A stretch of DNA of 64,000 nt from Trichococcus patagoniensis (GCF_003051085.1 NZ_QAOM01000006.1:122158-186157); one strand, 5' to 3'. Positions 30,501-40,014 are shown, counted from the first letter of the stretch. Program-made: numbers and translations. Notes: generated by a model not told the origin, from the sequence alone.

Positions 30501-31391
30501 CTATGCTGAAGTAGCCTTTTTCTGCAACCTTCTGCCCAAACTTCTTGCAGTCAGGTTGAAGATGAGGACAGCCAACACCAATACCGCTGAGGCACCAGCG
30601 GACACTTCCGCTCCATCCGGTTTCACGCCTTCACTGTTGATCTTCCAGATGTGCACAGCCAATGTTTCGGCAGGCCGGAAAATATTTAAAGGACTTGTGA
30701 TGGATTGCGGATTCCAGTTTGCGAAATCCAAAGCCGGCGCGCTCTGTCCGGCTGTATAGATCAATGCGGCAGCTTCACCGAAAATACGGCCAGCAGCCAA
30801 AATCATCCCAGTAAGAATACCCGGCAGAGCAGCCGGCAGAATGATCAGCGTCACTGTCTCCCAACGGGAAAGGCCCAATGCCAAGCCAGCCTCACGCTGG
30901 GAAGACGGGATCGCCCGCAAGGAATCTTCGATCGTACGCGTCAAAAGCGGCAGGTTGAAAATGGTCAAGGACAAGGCTCCCGAAAGGATCGAGAAGCCAA
31001 AATCATACTGGATGACGAAAATCAGGAACCCGAAGAGTCCGACTACAACTGACGGTAATGAACTCAAAACTTCGATAGCAGTACGGATGATGTCGGTAAA
31101 CCAATTTTGAGGTGCATATTCCGAAAGGTAAATCGCCGCTCCCAGCGCTAGTGGCGTGCTGATCAGCATCGTCAGGATCAAGAGGTAAAAGGAATTGAAT
31201 AACTGTATTCCGATTCCGCCGCCTACTTGGAAGGATTTTGCCGGAGCCGTCAGAAATTCCCATGAGAACTGGGGCAGGCCGCGCCATAAGATAAAGAGCA
31301 GCAGACTTGCCAAAATAAGGATGATCGTTCCGGAAAACAGATAGATCAGGCCGACCATAAATTTGTCTACTTTTTTGGGATCCATGTTCAT
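30501..31391 (-). CDS. pstA: Phosphate ABC transporter permease PstA, second operon
   Basis: 296-aa permease with six predicted membrane helices and a MetI-type coupling loop around LALGLSRWETVTLIILPAALPG (key residues LALGLSRWETV). Starts with ATGA overlap to pstC. The PstA signature ALGAAIYLSEYAP is present. Works with the adjacent PstC. The region EGVKPDGAEVS near the C-terminus is an extracellular loop. Confidence 0.95.
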   Translation of the reverse strand: MNMDPKKVDKFMVGLIYLFSGTIILILASLLLFILWRGLPQFSWEFLTAPAKSFQVGGGIGIQLFNSFYLLILTMLISTPLALGAAIYLSEYAPQNWFTDIIRTAIEVLSSLPSVVVGLFGFLIFVIQYDFGFSILSGALSLTIFNLPLLTRTIEDSLRAIPSSQREAGLALGLSRWETVTLIILPAALPGILTGMILAAGRIFGEAAALIYTAGQSAPALDFANWNPQSITSPLNIFRPAETLAVHIWKINSEGVKPDGAEVSAGASAVLVLAVLIFNLTARSLGRRLQKKATSA

Positions 31392-32311
31392 TTTTTAACG
31401 GCTCCTTTCTTACCGATGTAGCGTGTCAAAATATTAAAGAATAAAGCCATCAAAAGGAGGATGGTCGCCAATGACCAGAGGACATTGTTTTCCAAGGTTC
31501 CCATCACGGTGTTCCCCATGCTCATCGTCAAAATACTTGTCAATGTCGAAGCCGGCGTCACCAGGCTGTTCGGCATCAAAGTCGCATTACCAATGACCAT
31601 CTGAACCGCCAAAGCTTCTCCGAACGCACGCGCCATCCCGAAGACGACTGCCGTCAGCAGGCCCGGTGTCGCTGCCCGCAAAACCACCTTATAAATGGTC
31701 TGCCAACGCGTCCCTCCCATAGCAAGGGAAGCTTCCCGGTAATGGCGAGGGACTGCGTTCAAAGCATCCACTGACATGCTGGTCACCGTCGGCAAGATCA
31801 TGACGAAAAGGACCAAAGTGGAAGACAAAATACCGAATCCGGTACCGCCGAAAAGGGACCGGACAAATGGCACGACGACCGTCAAGCCGATGAATCCGTA
31901 CACGACCGAGGGAATACCGACAAGCAGTTCGATGACCGGCTGCAGAATTTTTTTTCCGGATTTCGGTGATATTTCCGTCATGAACAAGGCAGCAGCCACA
32001 GCGAACGGCGTCGCAAAAGCTGCGGAAATCAAAGTGACCAAAAATGAGCCTGCGATCATCGGCAAGGCTCCGACCAATGGTGTACCGTCATCAGCGACGG
32101 TACCGGGGTTCCAGATGCTTTTCGTCAAAAAATCCCCTAGTGATACGCCATCCGTAACAAAGGTGGATATCCCTTTGCTGGTGACAAAATATAGAATGGA
32201 CAGCACGATGAAGACGATGACCGCTGTGCTGATCAGACTGATGGTGCGTCCAAACGATTCCAATCTGCGTTTACTTGACTTTTTCATTAAGTTTCCTGGT
32301 GTCATTTCCAA
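31388..32311 (-). CDS. pstC: Phosphate ABC transporter permease PstC, second operon
   Basis: 307-aa permease, six membrane helices; ALFMTEISPKSGKKILQPVIE, VPRHYREASLAMGGTRWQT (key residues EASLAMGGTRW) form the conserved PstC loops. The start is uncertain: a TTG at 32311 lies 6-7 bases after GAGGAGGG, an ATG follows two codons later, and a third ATG (MKKSS) with AGGAA is near 32287. The TTG is listed. A stem-loop separates it from pstS. Confidence 0.92.
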   Translation of the reverse strand: MEMTPGNLMKKSSKRRLESFGRTISLISTAVIVFIVLSILYFVTSKGISTFVTDGVSLGDFLTKSIWNPGTVADDGTPLVGALPMIAGSFLVTLISAAFATPFAVAAALFMTEISPKSGKKILQPVIELLVGIPSVVYGFIGLTVVVPFVRSLFGGTGFGILSSTLVLFVMILPTVTSMSVDALNAVPRHYREASLAMGGTRWQTIYKVVLRAATPGLLTAVVFGMARAFGEALAVQMVIGNATLMPNSLVTPASTLTSILTMSMGNTVMGTLENNVLWSLATILLLMALFFNILTRYIGKKGAVKK

Positions 32312-32343
32312 GAGAAACCCTCCTCTTAAACTTTGAGCCGCAA

Positions 32344-32380
32344 CGAAAGGCGCTGCCCTCCTAAAAGGCGGCCACCTTTC
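32344..32380 (-). other. Stem-loop between pstS and pstC, second operon
   Basis: GAAAGG...CCTTTC with inner GCC/GGC pairs form an imperfect stem without a T run. It could stabilise or partly terminate the pstS message, giving more binding protein than permease. The first pst operon has an equivalent at 37009-37045. Confidence 0.5.
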
Positions 32381-32403
32381 ATCACAATAATATTCGGTTG
32401 CTG

Positions 32404-33264
32404 TTATTCAATTGGTGTGACGTTTCCTTCTAGGTCCCTATCGACCTTCATTTGTGTCGAAGGAATGTATCCCAACGCTTCGATCAGATTGCCTTGTACA
32501 TCCTCAGACAGCATGTAATCCAGGAATTCTTTCGTCAATCCCGTCGGTTCGCCATTTGTGTACATATGCTCATAGGCCCAGATGACCCATGCGTTTGTCG
32601 CAACGTTCTCCGGTGTCGGCTTTACCCCGTCGATGGAAAGCGCCTCGACATCCTCGTTGATGTAAGAGAACGATACATAGCTGATGGTTCCTGGTGTTGA
32701 AGCAACGATCTGACGGACGGTTCCGTTGGATTCTTGCTCTTGGGTAATGATGCTTTCTTCTCCGGCCAGAACCCATTTATCGAATGTCGCCCTGGTACCG
32801 CTCCCCTTCGCACGATTCAATACGACGATTGGCAGATTCTTTCCGCCCAATTCGGACCAATTGCTGTATTTGCCTGTAAAGATGCCCCGCAACTCTTCCA
32901 TGGAAAGATCGGTTACACCGACGCCCGGCGTCACAATCGGCGTAATCCCGACGATGGCGACACGATGGTCCACCAATTGGCTGGCATCGATTCCTTCCCT
33001 CTCTTCGGCAAAAATATCCGAATTGCCGATATCTACCGCCCCCGCGGCAATCTGGCTCAAGCCTGTTCCGGTACCACCGCCTTGGACATTGACGAATTTC
33101 CCGATATTTTCCGCACTGAATTGTTCTCCAGCGGCCTCGACTAACGGCTGCAGCGCAGAAGAGCCGACCGCGGTGATGGATTCCTCATCGACTACAGGTC
33201 CGCAGGCAGACAGCGCAAAAACGGCAGCGAGACTGACTATGGCTGAAACATATCTTAATTTCAT
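32404..33264 (-). CDS. pstS: Phosphate-binding lipoprotein PstS, second operon
   Basis: 286-aa extracellular phosphate receptor. Signal peptide MKLRYVSAIVSLAAVFALSAC (21 residues, key part LSAC), lipidation at Cys21. Phosphate-binding motifs: VGSSALQPLVEAA, GGGTGTGLSQIAAGAVDIGNS and RAKGSGTRATFDKW. It is the Streptococcus/Lactobacillus-type PstS and only distantly related to the PstS at 37070-38035. It heads pstSCABB-phoU behind phased Pho boxes. Confidence 0.95.
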   Translation of the reverse strand: MKLRYVSAIVSLAAVFALSACGPVVDEESITAVGSSALQPLVEAAGEQFSAENIGKFVNVQGGGTGTGLSQIAAGAVDIGNSDIFAEEREGIDASQLVDHRVAIVGITPIVTPGVGVTDLSMEELRGIFTGKYSNWSELGGKNLPIVVLNRAKGSGTRATFDKWVLAGEESIITQEQESNGTVRQIVASTPGTISYVSFSYINEDVEALSIDGVKPTPENVATNAWVIWAYEHMYTNGEPTGLTKEFLDYMLSEDVQGNLIEALGYIPSTQMKVDRDLEGNVTPIE

Positions 33265-33320
33265 TGTTGACCTCCCATGTATTTACCTTGAACACATACT
33301 TATCCATCGTAACGAATTTT

Positions 33321-33359
33321 TGTAAATGTTTCGTATCTCTTTTGTAAATTTTATGTAAA
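33321..33359 (-). promoter_or_regulatory. Pho box (PhoP binding repeats), second pst operon
   Basis: On the minus strand TTTACA occurs at 33354-33359, 33343-33348 and 33321-33326, i.e. steps of 11 and 22 bases, the helical phasing of PhoP direct repeats (TTHACA every 11 bp). A further copy is at 33415-33420. It sits 60-95 bases upstream of pstS. The rest of the 33265-33640 gap holds the terminator of the upstream operon. Confidence 0.75.
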
Positions 33360-33551
33360 TCCACCACATATTTTATTGATGGAACATTGTAACGTTGAGT
33401 TTACGTTATTTTTCTGTAAATTTACTCTATGATTATCCACATTATAACAAATTGGCGGAACGCTTGTCTTATATCTGGTGCAGAAATATATATTACATTT
33501 TCATGAGTATTTTCAATGCTCTTCATTTGGCTGCTGTGATTCAAGAACGCA

Positions 33552-33608
33552 CAAAAAAAGCCGGGAAGATGCCGCACAATCGGGTTCGATTGCGCGTTCT
33601 TCCTGGCG
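33552..33608 (-). terminator. Terminator of the first pst operon
   Basis: Long stem: GCCAGGAAGA and TCTTCCCGGC outside, CGCGCAATCG and CGATTGTGCG inside, then a run of seven T on the minus strand, 32 bases after phoU. Confidence 0.9.
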
Positions 33609-33640
33609 TTATCTTTTCTCATCCTGCATTCATAAATCTG

Positions 33641-34315
33641 TCAGTCTTCGAATTTGTTGTTTGTGTTCAATTCGATGATTTTCCCTGTTCCCAAATAAAT
33701 GATCCACTCACAAATATTTGTTACATAATCACCGATCCGCTCAAGATAGCCCGCGACCATGATGTAGTCGGTCGCTCCCAGAACAAGTTCCGGATCCAGC
33801 TTCATCTCTTCGATGGCGCGTCCGTAGATATGTTCGGCTGCCTGATCGACCAGTTTATCGCTCAGAGCGACTTCTTTGGCTTTTTCGATGTCCGTTTTGA
33901 TGTAGGCAGTAAGGACTTCCTCCACCATGATTTTCACTTTTTCTGATTGCTCGGCGATCGCTGCCTCGATATCGGAATTGCGCTTGTTCCCTTTTACACG
34001 GATGGTAGACTTCGCAATACTGACGGCGTGGTCTGCCATACGCTCCAAATCCGCGCATGCCTTCATGATGGTAACGATTCTGCGGAGATTGCCGGTGACC
34101 GGCTGATGCAACGCAATCAATTCAAAGCATCTTTTTTCGATTTCCGCTTCTCTTTGGTTGATGGCGATATCACTCGCTATCACTTCCGCAGCAAGCTCTT
34201 TATCATGATTCACAAAACCTTTAACAGATATGTAGATTGCTTCATTCACCATTTTCCCCATTTCAGAGAAAAGTACGTGCAAATCCTGCAATTCTTCTTC
34301 AAAAATCTTTCTCAT
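33641..34315 (-). CDS. phoU: PhoU phosphate signalling protein, copy 1
   Basis: 224 aa, two PhoU bundles with DLERMADHAVSIAKS and YLERIGDYVTNICEW metal-site helices. It ends the first pst operon (pstSCAB-phoU) and should report phosphate flux through that transporter to PhoR. About 50 % similar by eye to the second copy, most strongly at the two metal sites. RBS ACAGGGGG-like upstream. Confidence 0.95.
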   Translation of the reverse strand: MRKIFEEELQDLHVLFSEMGKMVNEAIYISVKGFVNHDKELAAEVIASDIAINQREAEIEKRCFELIALHQPVTGNLRRIVTIMKACADLERMADHAVSIAKSTIRVKGNKRNSDIEAAIAEQSEKVKIMVEEVLTAYIKTDIEKAKEVALSDKLVDQAAEHIYGRAIEEMKLDPELVLGATDYIMVAGYLERIGDYVTNICEWIIYLGTGKIIELNTNNKFED

Positions 34316-34381
34316 CTTTTCGCCCCCTGTTACATGTCATTATGCATCACAGTGCATCTCTTATCCCATTATAGCCCAGTC

Positions 34382-35164
34382 TTAACCGAATTTGCCAGAG
34401 ATATAATCATCTGTGCGTTTGTCATTCGGATTGGAGTAAATGATTTCCGTCTTATCATATTCTACCACTTCTCCATTTAAAAAGAAGGCCGTTTGGTCCG
34501 AAATCCGGGCTGCCTGTTGCATATTATGGGTAACGATGATGATGCTGTAGTCTTTTTTCAAAGTCTGGATAAGATCTTCGACTTTGGACGTCGAAATAGG
34601 GTCCAATGCGGAAGTCGGCTCATCCATCAAAAGGACTTCCGGTTCCACCGCCAGACTCCTGGCGATACACAAACGTTGTTGTTGTCCACCGGATAACCCA
34701 AAGGCGTTCTGCTTCAGACGATCTTTTACTTCATCCCAAAGAGCTGCACCTTTCAAACTTTTTTCAACAATCTCGTCCAAAATGGTTTTATCTTTGATGC
34801 CATGGATCTTAGGCCCGTATGCTATATTTTCATAGATCGATTTTGGGAAAGGGTTCGGTTTTTGGAAGACCATCCCCACATCCGTGCGCAGTTGTTCCAC
34901 TTTGTATCTTGGATCAAAAATGTTTTGTTCATTATAATTGATCGATCCCGTCATTTTTACGCTCGGAACCAACTCGACCATCCGGTTCAAGGTTTTGATG
35001 AAAGTGGACTTGCCGCATCCTGATGGTCCGATGATCGCCGTGACTTCTTTCGTTGGAATATCAAGTTGGATGTTTTTCAGGGCGTGTGTATCTCCGTACC
35101 ATAAGTTGAAATCTTTCACGCTGTAAATCATTTTTTTATCTTTTAAGCTCACTTCTGGATTCAA
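34382..35164 (-). CDS. pstB: Phosphate ABC transporter ATPase PstB, first operon
   Basis: 260 aa; Walker [57 protein letters not shown]. Begins with TTG: AGGAGGG is 7 bases upstream of the TTG at 35164, while the first internal ATG (MIYSV) lacks one. Lies 17 bases after pstA. The only pstB of this operon. Confidence 0.94.
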   Translation of the reverse strand: MNPEVSLKDKKMIYSVKDFNLWYGDTHALKNIQLDIPTKEVTAIIGPSGCGKSTFIKTLNRMVELVPSVKMTGSINYNEQNIFDPRYKVEQLRTDVGMVFQKPNPFPKSIYENIAYGPKIHGIKDKTILDEIVEKSLKGAALWDEVKDRLKQNAFGLSGGQQQRLCIARSLAVEPEVLLMDEPTSALDPISTSKVEDLIQTLKKDYSIIIVTHNMQQAARISDQTAFFLNGEVVEYDKTEIIYSNPNDKRTDDYISGKFG

Positions 35165-35181
35165 ATGAGTACCCTCCTAAT

Positions 35182-36054
35182 TTAATAACGCTTCGAGAAT
35201 TTATTGCGGATATAGATCGCCAGTGAGTTCATGATGACCAACATAAGCATCAAGACAATACTTCCTGCTGCAGCGACTGCCTGGAATTCTTCTTGGGGCC
35301 GTCCTGCCCAGTTGAAAATTTGGATCGGCATTGCCGTGAACCCGGATAATATGTTTTCCGGAACATAAGCGATAAAGGTCATCGCTCCGATCATCAATAG
35401 CGGTGCAGTCTCCCCGACCGCCCTTGAAAGAGCCAATATCGATCCGGTCAGGATGCCGGGCACTGCCGCTGGGAGCACGACTGTCCGGATTGTTTGCCAT
35501 TTCGTGGCCCCCATCGCATAAGAGGCCTCATATTGTTCCTTTGGAATGGCGCGAATCGCTTCTTGGCTGGAAACAACGATTACAGGCAAAATCATCAAGC
35601 TCATGGTCAATCCGCCCGCCAGAACGCTTCGACCCATTTCCAGCAAGCGGACGAATACCGTCAACCCCAAGAGCCCGAAAACAATGGACGGCACGCCGGA
35701 AAGATTCGAAATATTCAACTCGATGAAGTGCGTAAATTTATTATCGGGAGCATATTCCTCAAGATAGATCGCCGTTCCGACACCCAGAATGAGTGATACT
35801 GGAGCGACAATGGCCATGATCCAAACGGTTCCCGAAATAGCTGCTTTGATGCCCGCATCCTCCGGTCTTCTGGAGGCGTAATTACTCAGGAAATCCCAAT
35901 CAAGATAGCTGGCTCCTTGCGAGACGATCCGCATGACCAGGATGGCCAAGACGACGATCCCAAAAAACGTGGCCAGAAAGAAAAGCCCCTTGAATACGTT
36001 ATTCAACATCAGCCGGTTCCTGATTCTGTTGTTGTTCTTCTCTACTAATTTCAT
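35182..36054 (-). CDS. pstA: Phosphate ABC transporter permease PstA, first operon
   Basis: 290-aa permease with six hydrophobic helices. Conserved loop YAMGATKWQTIRTVVLPAAVPG (key residues AMGATKWQT) and YLEEYAPDNKF. The ATG shares one base with the pstC stop (TGATG), with AGGGAGG ahead; a TTG one codon earlier is rejected. Partner of the adjacent PstC. Confidence 0.95.
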   Translation of the reverse strand: MKLVEKNNNRIRNRLMLNNVFKGLFFLATFFGIVVLAILVMRIVSQGASYLDWDFLSNYASRRPEDAGIKAAISGTVWIMAIVAPVSLILGVGTAIYLEEYAPDNKFTHFIELNISNLSGVPSIVFGLLGLTVFVRLLEMGRSVLAGGLTMSLMILPVIVVSSQEAIRAIPKEQYEASYAMGATKWQTIRTVVLPAAVPGILTGSILALSRAVGETAPLLMIGAMTFIAYVPENILSGFTAMPIQIFNWAGRPQEEFQAVAAAGSIVLMLMLVIMNSLAIYIRNKFSKRY

Positions 36055-36983
36055 CAATATTCCTCCCTAAAACGACGAGACACATAATTCGCCAACAGGT
36101 TCATCAGCAAGGTGAAGAGGAACAACGTCATCCCTACTGCATAGATACTGTAGTAAATGGTTGAACCATATGTGGCATCCCCCATGCTGACCTGAACAAT
36201 GTAGGAAGTCATCGTCTGGATGGATTCTGTTACATCAAGCGTAAATTTAGGAGTGGAGCCAGCAGCTGTGGATACGATCATCGTTTCGCCCACCGCACGG
36301 GAGATTCCCAAGACTATGGAAGAGATGATCCCCGACAAGGACCCCGGCAAAATGACTTTCAGCGCCACTTCCAAACGGGTAGCCCCTAAAGCTAAGGCTC
36401 CCTCGCGCATAGCATTTGGCACAGCTCCCATCGCCTCTTCCGATAAGGACGTGATTTGTGGGATGATCATGATCCCCACAACAATACCAGGGCTTAGCGC
36501 ATTGAATATCGGCAAGTTCGGGATAACTGTCTGCAGCAAAGGGGTAACGAACGTCAAGGCGAACAGCCCGTACACTACCGTAGGAACTCCGGCCAAAACC
36601 TCCAGAACCGGCTTGACGATTTTTCTGGTCCGTTCGGTTGCATATTCGCTCAAATAGATGGCTGAGGCTAGACCGAGCGGTACGGCTACGAGCATCGCAA
36701 TGCCTGCTATCAAGAATGTTCCACTCAATAACGGCAAAATCCCAAAACTGGGATCATTTTTGAAGAAAGGATACCACTCTCTTCCGGTAAGGAATTCCAG
36801 GATCGGAACATCATTGAAAAACGTGACTGTTTCTTTTGCCAACGTGAACACAATCCCGAATGTCGTCAGGACCGAAATGATCGCACAGACCAGAAAAAAA
36901 AGAGGCATTGCTTTTTCTGTAAATTGCAAAGATTTTTGTCGTGAACTTTTTTCGTTCATCAAGTCTTTGACAGATTTGGACAT
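36054..36983 (-). CDS. pstC: Phosphate ABC transporter permease PstC, first operon
   Basis: 309-aa permease with six helices; AIYLSEYATERTRKIVKPVLE and REGALALGATRLEVALK coupling loop (key residues LALGATRLEV). N-terminal 25 residues are cytoplasmic and charged. RBS AGAGGAG. Follows pstS after an 86-base gap with a stem-loop. Confidence 0.95.
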   Translation of the reverse strand: MSKSVKDLMNEKSSRQKSLQFTEKAMPLFFLVCAIISVLTTFGIVFTLAKETVTFFNDVPILEFLTGREWYPFFKNDPSFGILPLLSGTFLIAGIAMLVAVPLGLASAIYLSEYATERTRKIVKPVLEVLAGVPTVVYGLFALTFVTPLLQTVIPNLPIFNALSPGIVVGIMIIPQITSLSEEAMGAVPNAMREGALALGATRLEVALKVILPGSLSGIISSIVLGISRAVGETMIVSTAAGSTPKFTLDVTESIQTMTSYIVQVSMGDATYGSTIYYSIYAVGMTLFLFTLLMNLLANYVSRRFREEY

Positions 36984-37008
36984 ATTGATTCTCCTCTAAT
37001 AAAGATGA

Positions 37009-37045
37009 GATGCAAGGGAAGCAAAACGCTCGCTTCCCTCACATC
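37009..37045 (-). other. Stem-loop between pstS and pstC, first operon
   Basis: GATG-CA-AGGGAAGC pairs with GCTTCCCT-CA-CATC; strong stem without a T run. Same position as the stem-loop at 32344-32380 in the other pst operon. Confidence 0.6.
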
Positions 37046-37069
37046 CCTTAGTTATTTATTTGGTTTTGT

Positions 37070-38035
37070 TTATTTCAAGCCTTCCAGCGTAGTCAAAGCT
37101 GCTTCGTACGTTTCAGCCGGTAGTGCTACATAACCAACTTCAGCTGCCATATCGGCTGCCATTTCCAACGTGTATTTTGTGAACGCGTAGACGCTCTCGT
37201 TTTTCAATGACTCGTTCTTCACGTAGATGAACAATGGGCGAGATAGAGGCTCATACGATCCATCTTGAACGGTCACATCATTAGGTGTGACTGCAACGCC
37301 CTCACCATTTACGATCGGAACAGCTTTAACGATGTCACTGTTTTCCAGGAAGTATGCATAACCAAAGTAGCCGATAGCATTTGCGGATCCGGAAACACCT
37401 TGTACCAAGACGTTATCATCTTCAGATAATGAAGCCGCTTTGTTGATTTGTTCGCCATCCAAGATCACTTCATCAAAGTAATCGTACGTTCCTGAGTCAG
37501 TACCTGGGCTGAACAACTCGATTTTTTCTTCCGGCCAGCCTTCACGGACATCCGCCCATGTTTCTACGCCAGTTCCTTCTGTCCAGATCATCGCTAATTC
37601 TTCGATAGTCAATTGATCCACCCAGTCGTTATCGCTGTTCACAACTACTGTCAAGCCATCCAAAGCAATTTGGAACTCTGTATATTCGATGCCTGCTTCT
37701 TCCAACAAGGCGATTTCTTCGTCTTTGATCGGACGTGAAGCATTACTGATGTCTGTTTCGCCTGCGATGAATTTCTCAAATCCGCCACCTGTACCGGATA
37801 CACCGATAGTTGCTTTTATATCCGGATTAGCGATTGAAAATTCTTCCGCTACACCCTCCATGATTGGAAATACGGTAGAAGATCCATCGACTAAAACTGT
37901 GCCACTTCCGGTTGCAGTCGTGCTTCCCGTTTCCGCACCGCTTTCTGTAGTTGTGCCGTCACCATTGCCGCAAGCCGCCAATGTAGCCCCGATAGTTAAA
38001 GCCATTGCGAATTTAGATAATTTGCCAAAGTTCAT
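37070..38035 (-). CDS. pstS: Phosphate-binding lipoprotein PstS, first operon
   Basis: 321 aa. Signal peptide with lipobox LAAC (Cys22), then a 25-residue Thr/Ser/Gly linker. Phosphate-binding segments: VDGSSTVFPIMEGVAEEF, SGTGGGFEKFIAGETDISNASR and SPGTDSGTYDYF. This is the longer PstS type found in cyanobacteria, bacilli and staphylococci, unlike the short PstS of the second operon, so the two transporters probably differ in affinity or conditions of use. Heads pstSCAB-phoU. Confidence 0.95.
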   Translation of the reverse strand: MNFGKLSKFAMALTIGATLAACGNGDGTTTESGAETGSTTATGSGTVLVDGSSTVFPIMEGVAEEFSIANPDIKATIGVSGTGGGFEKFIAGETDISNASRPIKDEEIALLEEAGIEYTEFQIALDGLTVVVNSDNDWVDQLTIEELAMIWTEGTGVETWADVREGWPEEKIELFSPGTDSGTYDYFDEVILDGEQINKAASLSEDDNVLVQGVSGSANAIGYFGYAYFLENSDIVKAVPIVNGEGVAVTPNDVTVQDGSYEPLSRPLFIYVKNESLKNESVYAFTKYTLEMAADMAAEVGYVALPAETYEAALTTLEGLK

Positions 38036-38129
38036 TTTTTACCATCCTTTATGTTGAGGTTATTTGAACGTCATTGCCTGTTCACAACCCTAATATTAAC
38101 GGTCCATTGTTAATTTCCTTGCGGTTTCG

Positions 38130-38177
38130 TGTAAAGTTTTTGTTGAGTTGCCCTCTTTTTTGTAAATGTTTTGTAAA
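38130..38177 (-). promoter_or_regulatory. Pho box (PhoP binding repeats), first pst operon
   Basis: Minus strand TTTACA at 38172-38177 and 38161-38166 (11-bp step) and TTTACA at 38130-38135. Position is 95-140 bases upstream of pstS. Confidence 0.7.
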
Positions 38178-38195
38178 CAAGCCCTCAGAATCCTA

Positions 38196-38238
38196 GCAAA
38201 AAAGCTCTACAGACGCGTTTCTCGCCTGTAAAGCTTTC
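38196..38238 (-). terminator. Terminator after phoR
   Basis: AAAGCTTTACAGGCG and CGTCTGTAGAGCTTT pair around a short loop and are followed by TTTTTT on the minus strand. It separates phoPR from the pst operon. Confidence 0.88.
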
Positions 38239-38253
38239 GTATTTGAATCTATT

Positions 38254-40014
38254 TTATAGGGGCAACGTCACCGTAAAGGTCGTCCCTTTCCCCTGCTTGC
38301 TTGCCACAGTCACCGTTCCGTTCATGTTTTCGACCAAATACTTCACAATCGACAAGCCTAATCCGGTACCTCCGGAGTTTCGGCTCCGCGCTCTGTCGAC
38401 GCGATAGAAGCGTTCAAAAACTCTTCCCAGATCGGCTTCCGGTATCCCGATGCCGTTATCGGCAACGTGCAGACGGACTTGTTCAGCCGTCTTCTCGACA
38501 GTGACTGTAATATGCCCTCCGGCTTGCGTGTAGACGACGGCATTGTTGATCAGGTTCGCCAATATTTGCTTCAAACGGTTCGGGTCCGTTTGTAAGGTGA
38601 CGAAGTCCTTTTCCACCAATTCCAATGTCATATTTTTCTCTTTCACTTTCTGATCGACCAACTGGAACGTCGCCAACACCGCTTCCGATATGTTCACTTC
38701 CTGCAGCGCAAGCGGCACTTGCCGCTGCTCCAACTTCGATAGTTCCAATATGTCATTCACCAAAAGATTCAGTCGTGTACTTTCAGCCAAGATGATCTCC
38801 AAAAATTGTTTCAGGATGACGGGATCTTCCATTGCGCCATCCAATAACGTTTCAGCGAATCCTTTCAAGGCTGTGACGGGTGTCCGCAGTTCATGGGATG
38901 CATTCGCAACAAAATCCGTCCGGACTTTCTCCAGTCGCCGGATTTCGCTTATGTCGTAAAGGAGGACGATCAAGTTCATTTCGCCCGGCTTCCTGCTTGT
39001 GATCGGGACGATATTGGCATCGACGACCCTGTCTTTCGGATAATAAAAATAAATTTCGTCATTCTGCGGCTCTCTGTAATTGTACGCTCGTTCAATCATA
39101 TGGCTGAGCCCATAACTGCTGACTGCCTCAACATAGGATTGGCCGACCAATGATTCTTCGCTTTCGCTCAATATTTCCTGCATAGCAGCATTGACCATTG
39201 TGATTTCCTTATTTTCATCCAAAAGCATCACGCCGATAACCAGATGGTTGATCAATCCCGTAAGTCGTTCATCATTTTGCTTGATTTCATTCATTTGATT
39301 ATCCAGACTCTCGGCAAGCTCATTGATGGTTTCTCCCAATTTCTGAAAATCGCCGAAGCCTTTGCCTTTATACCGCGCATCATATTGATGATCAGAAAGA
39401 TTTTTGGCAACATCCATAACGGCATCAATCGGTCTGCCGATACGTTTCGTCAAAGCATAAGTGAGTATGAACGCTACCACCAAAGCCAATAGGATAAAAA
39501 CGTAAAGGGACTGTTCAATGCGTTTGCTGACCGTCAAGGCGCTCAGCGGTCTGGATAATCGGATAATCGCAACGATGGTGCCTGCCTCATCATAGATGGG
39601 TACAGCCACATAATACAGCTCCTGTTTGGTGCTTTCGCTCTTTCGTTGACCTGTTCCGTAAGCCTCCCCGGAAAGAACCTCTTGAATTTCTTCCCGTCGC
39701 AGATGATTCTCCAGATTAACTGTAGTGATCTGCGAATCATAAAGCACGACCCCATCAGTATCGACCAAAGTGATCCTGTCTTCCGTGAAAGCATCGATTT
39801 TATCCAACTCTTCTTCAACAAAAACCCACTCACTGCCCTCCGTACTGTTTTGGAGCAGTGTACCCACTATTTGGGTCTGTTCAACAAGCAGCTCACTTTG
39901 CAAGTTCCGCGTGTAATTCCCTAACACTGTCTCCAGAAATATTCCGAAAGCCACACTGAATAACGCGAAGATCAGCAAAAATGTGGCAAGCATCCGCAAT
40001 TGCAGTTGCTTCAT
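38254..40014 (-). CDS. phoR: Phosphate-sensing histidine kinase PhoR
   Basis: 586 aa: helix 7-30, extracytoplasmic region 31-165, helix 168-190, HAMP, PAS domain (about 248-355), HisKA with NASHELRTPV and phospho-His374, then HATPase boxes NLINNAVVYT, DNGIGIP and GGTGLGLSIVK. This layout is that of PhoR/WalK-type kinases; adjacency to phoP and the pst operons identifies it as PhoR. It starts in an ATGA overlap with phoP. PhoU and Pst feed the phosphate signal to the PAS region in characterised systems. Confidence 0.95.
   Translation of the reverse strand: MKQLQLRMLATFLLIFALFSVAFGIFLETVLGNYTRNLQSELLVEQTQIVGTLLQNSTEGSEWVFVEEELDKIDAFTEDRITLVDTDGVVLYDSQITTVNLENHLRREEIQEVLSGEAYGTGQRKSESTKQELYYVAVPIYDEAGTIVAIIRLSRPLSALTVSKRIEQSLYVFILLALVVAFILTYALTKRIGRPIDAVMDVAKNLSDHQYDARYKGKGFGDFQKLGETINELAESLDNQMNEIKQNDERLTGLINHLVIGVMLLDENKEITMVNAAMQEILSESEESLVGQSYVEAVSSYGLSHMIERAYNYREPQNDEIYFYYPKDRVVDANIVPITSRKPGEMNLIVLLYDISEIRRLEKVRTDFVANASHELRTPVTALKGFAETLLDGAMEDPVILKQFLEIILAESTRLNLLVNDILELSKLEQRQVPLALQEVNISEAVLATFQLVDQKVKEKNMTLELVEKDFVTLQTDPNRLKQILANLINNAVVYTQAGGHITVTVEKTAEQVRLHVADNGIGIPEADLGRVFERFYRVDRARSRNSGGTGLGLSIVKYLVENMNGTVTVASKQGKGTTFTVTLPL

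Noticed and set aside
38130..38177. Pho box controlling phoPR itself
   Set aside because: It lies downstream of the phoR terminator and upstream of pstS, so it serves the pst operon; no TTTACA series precedes phoP.
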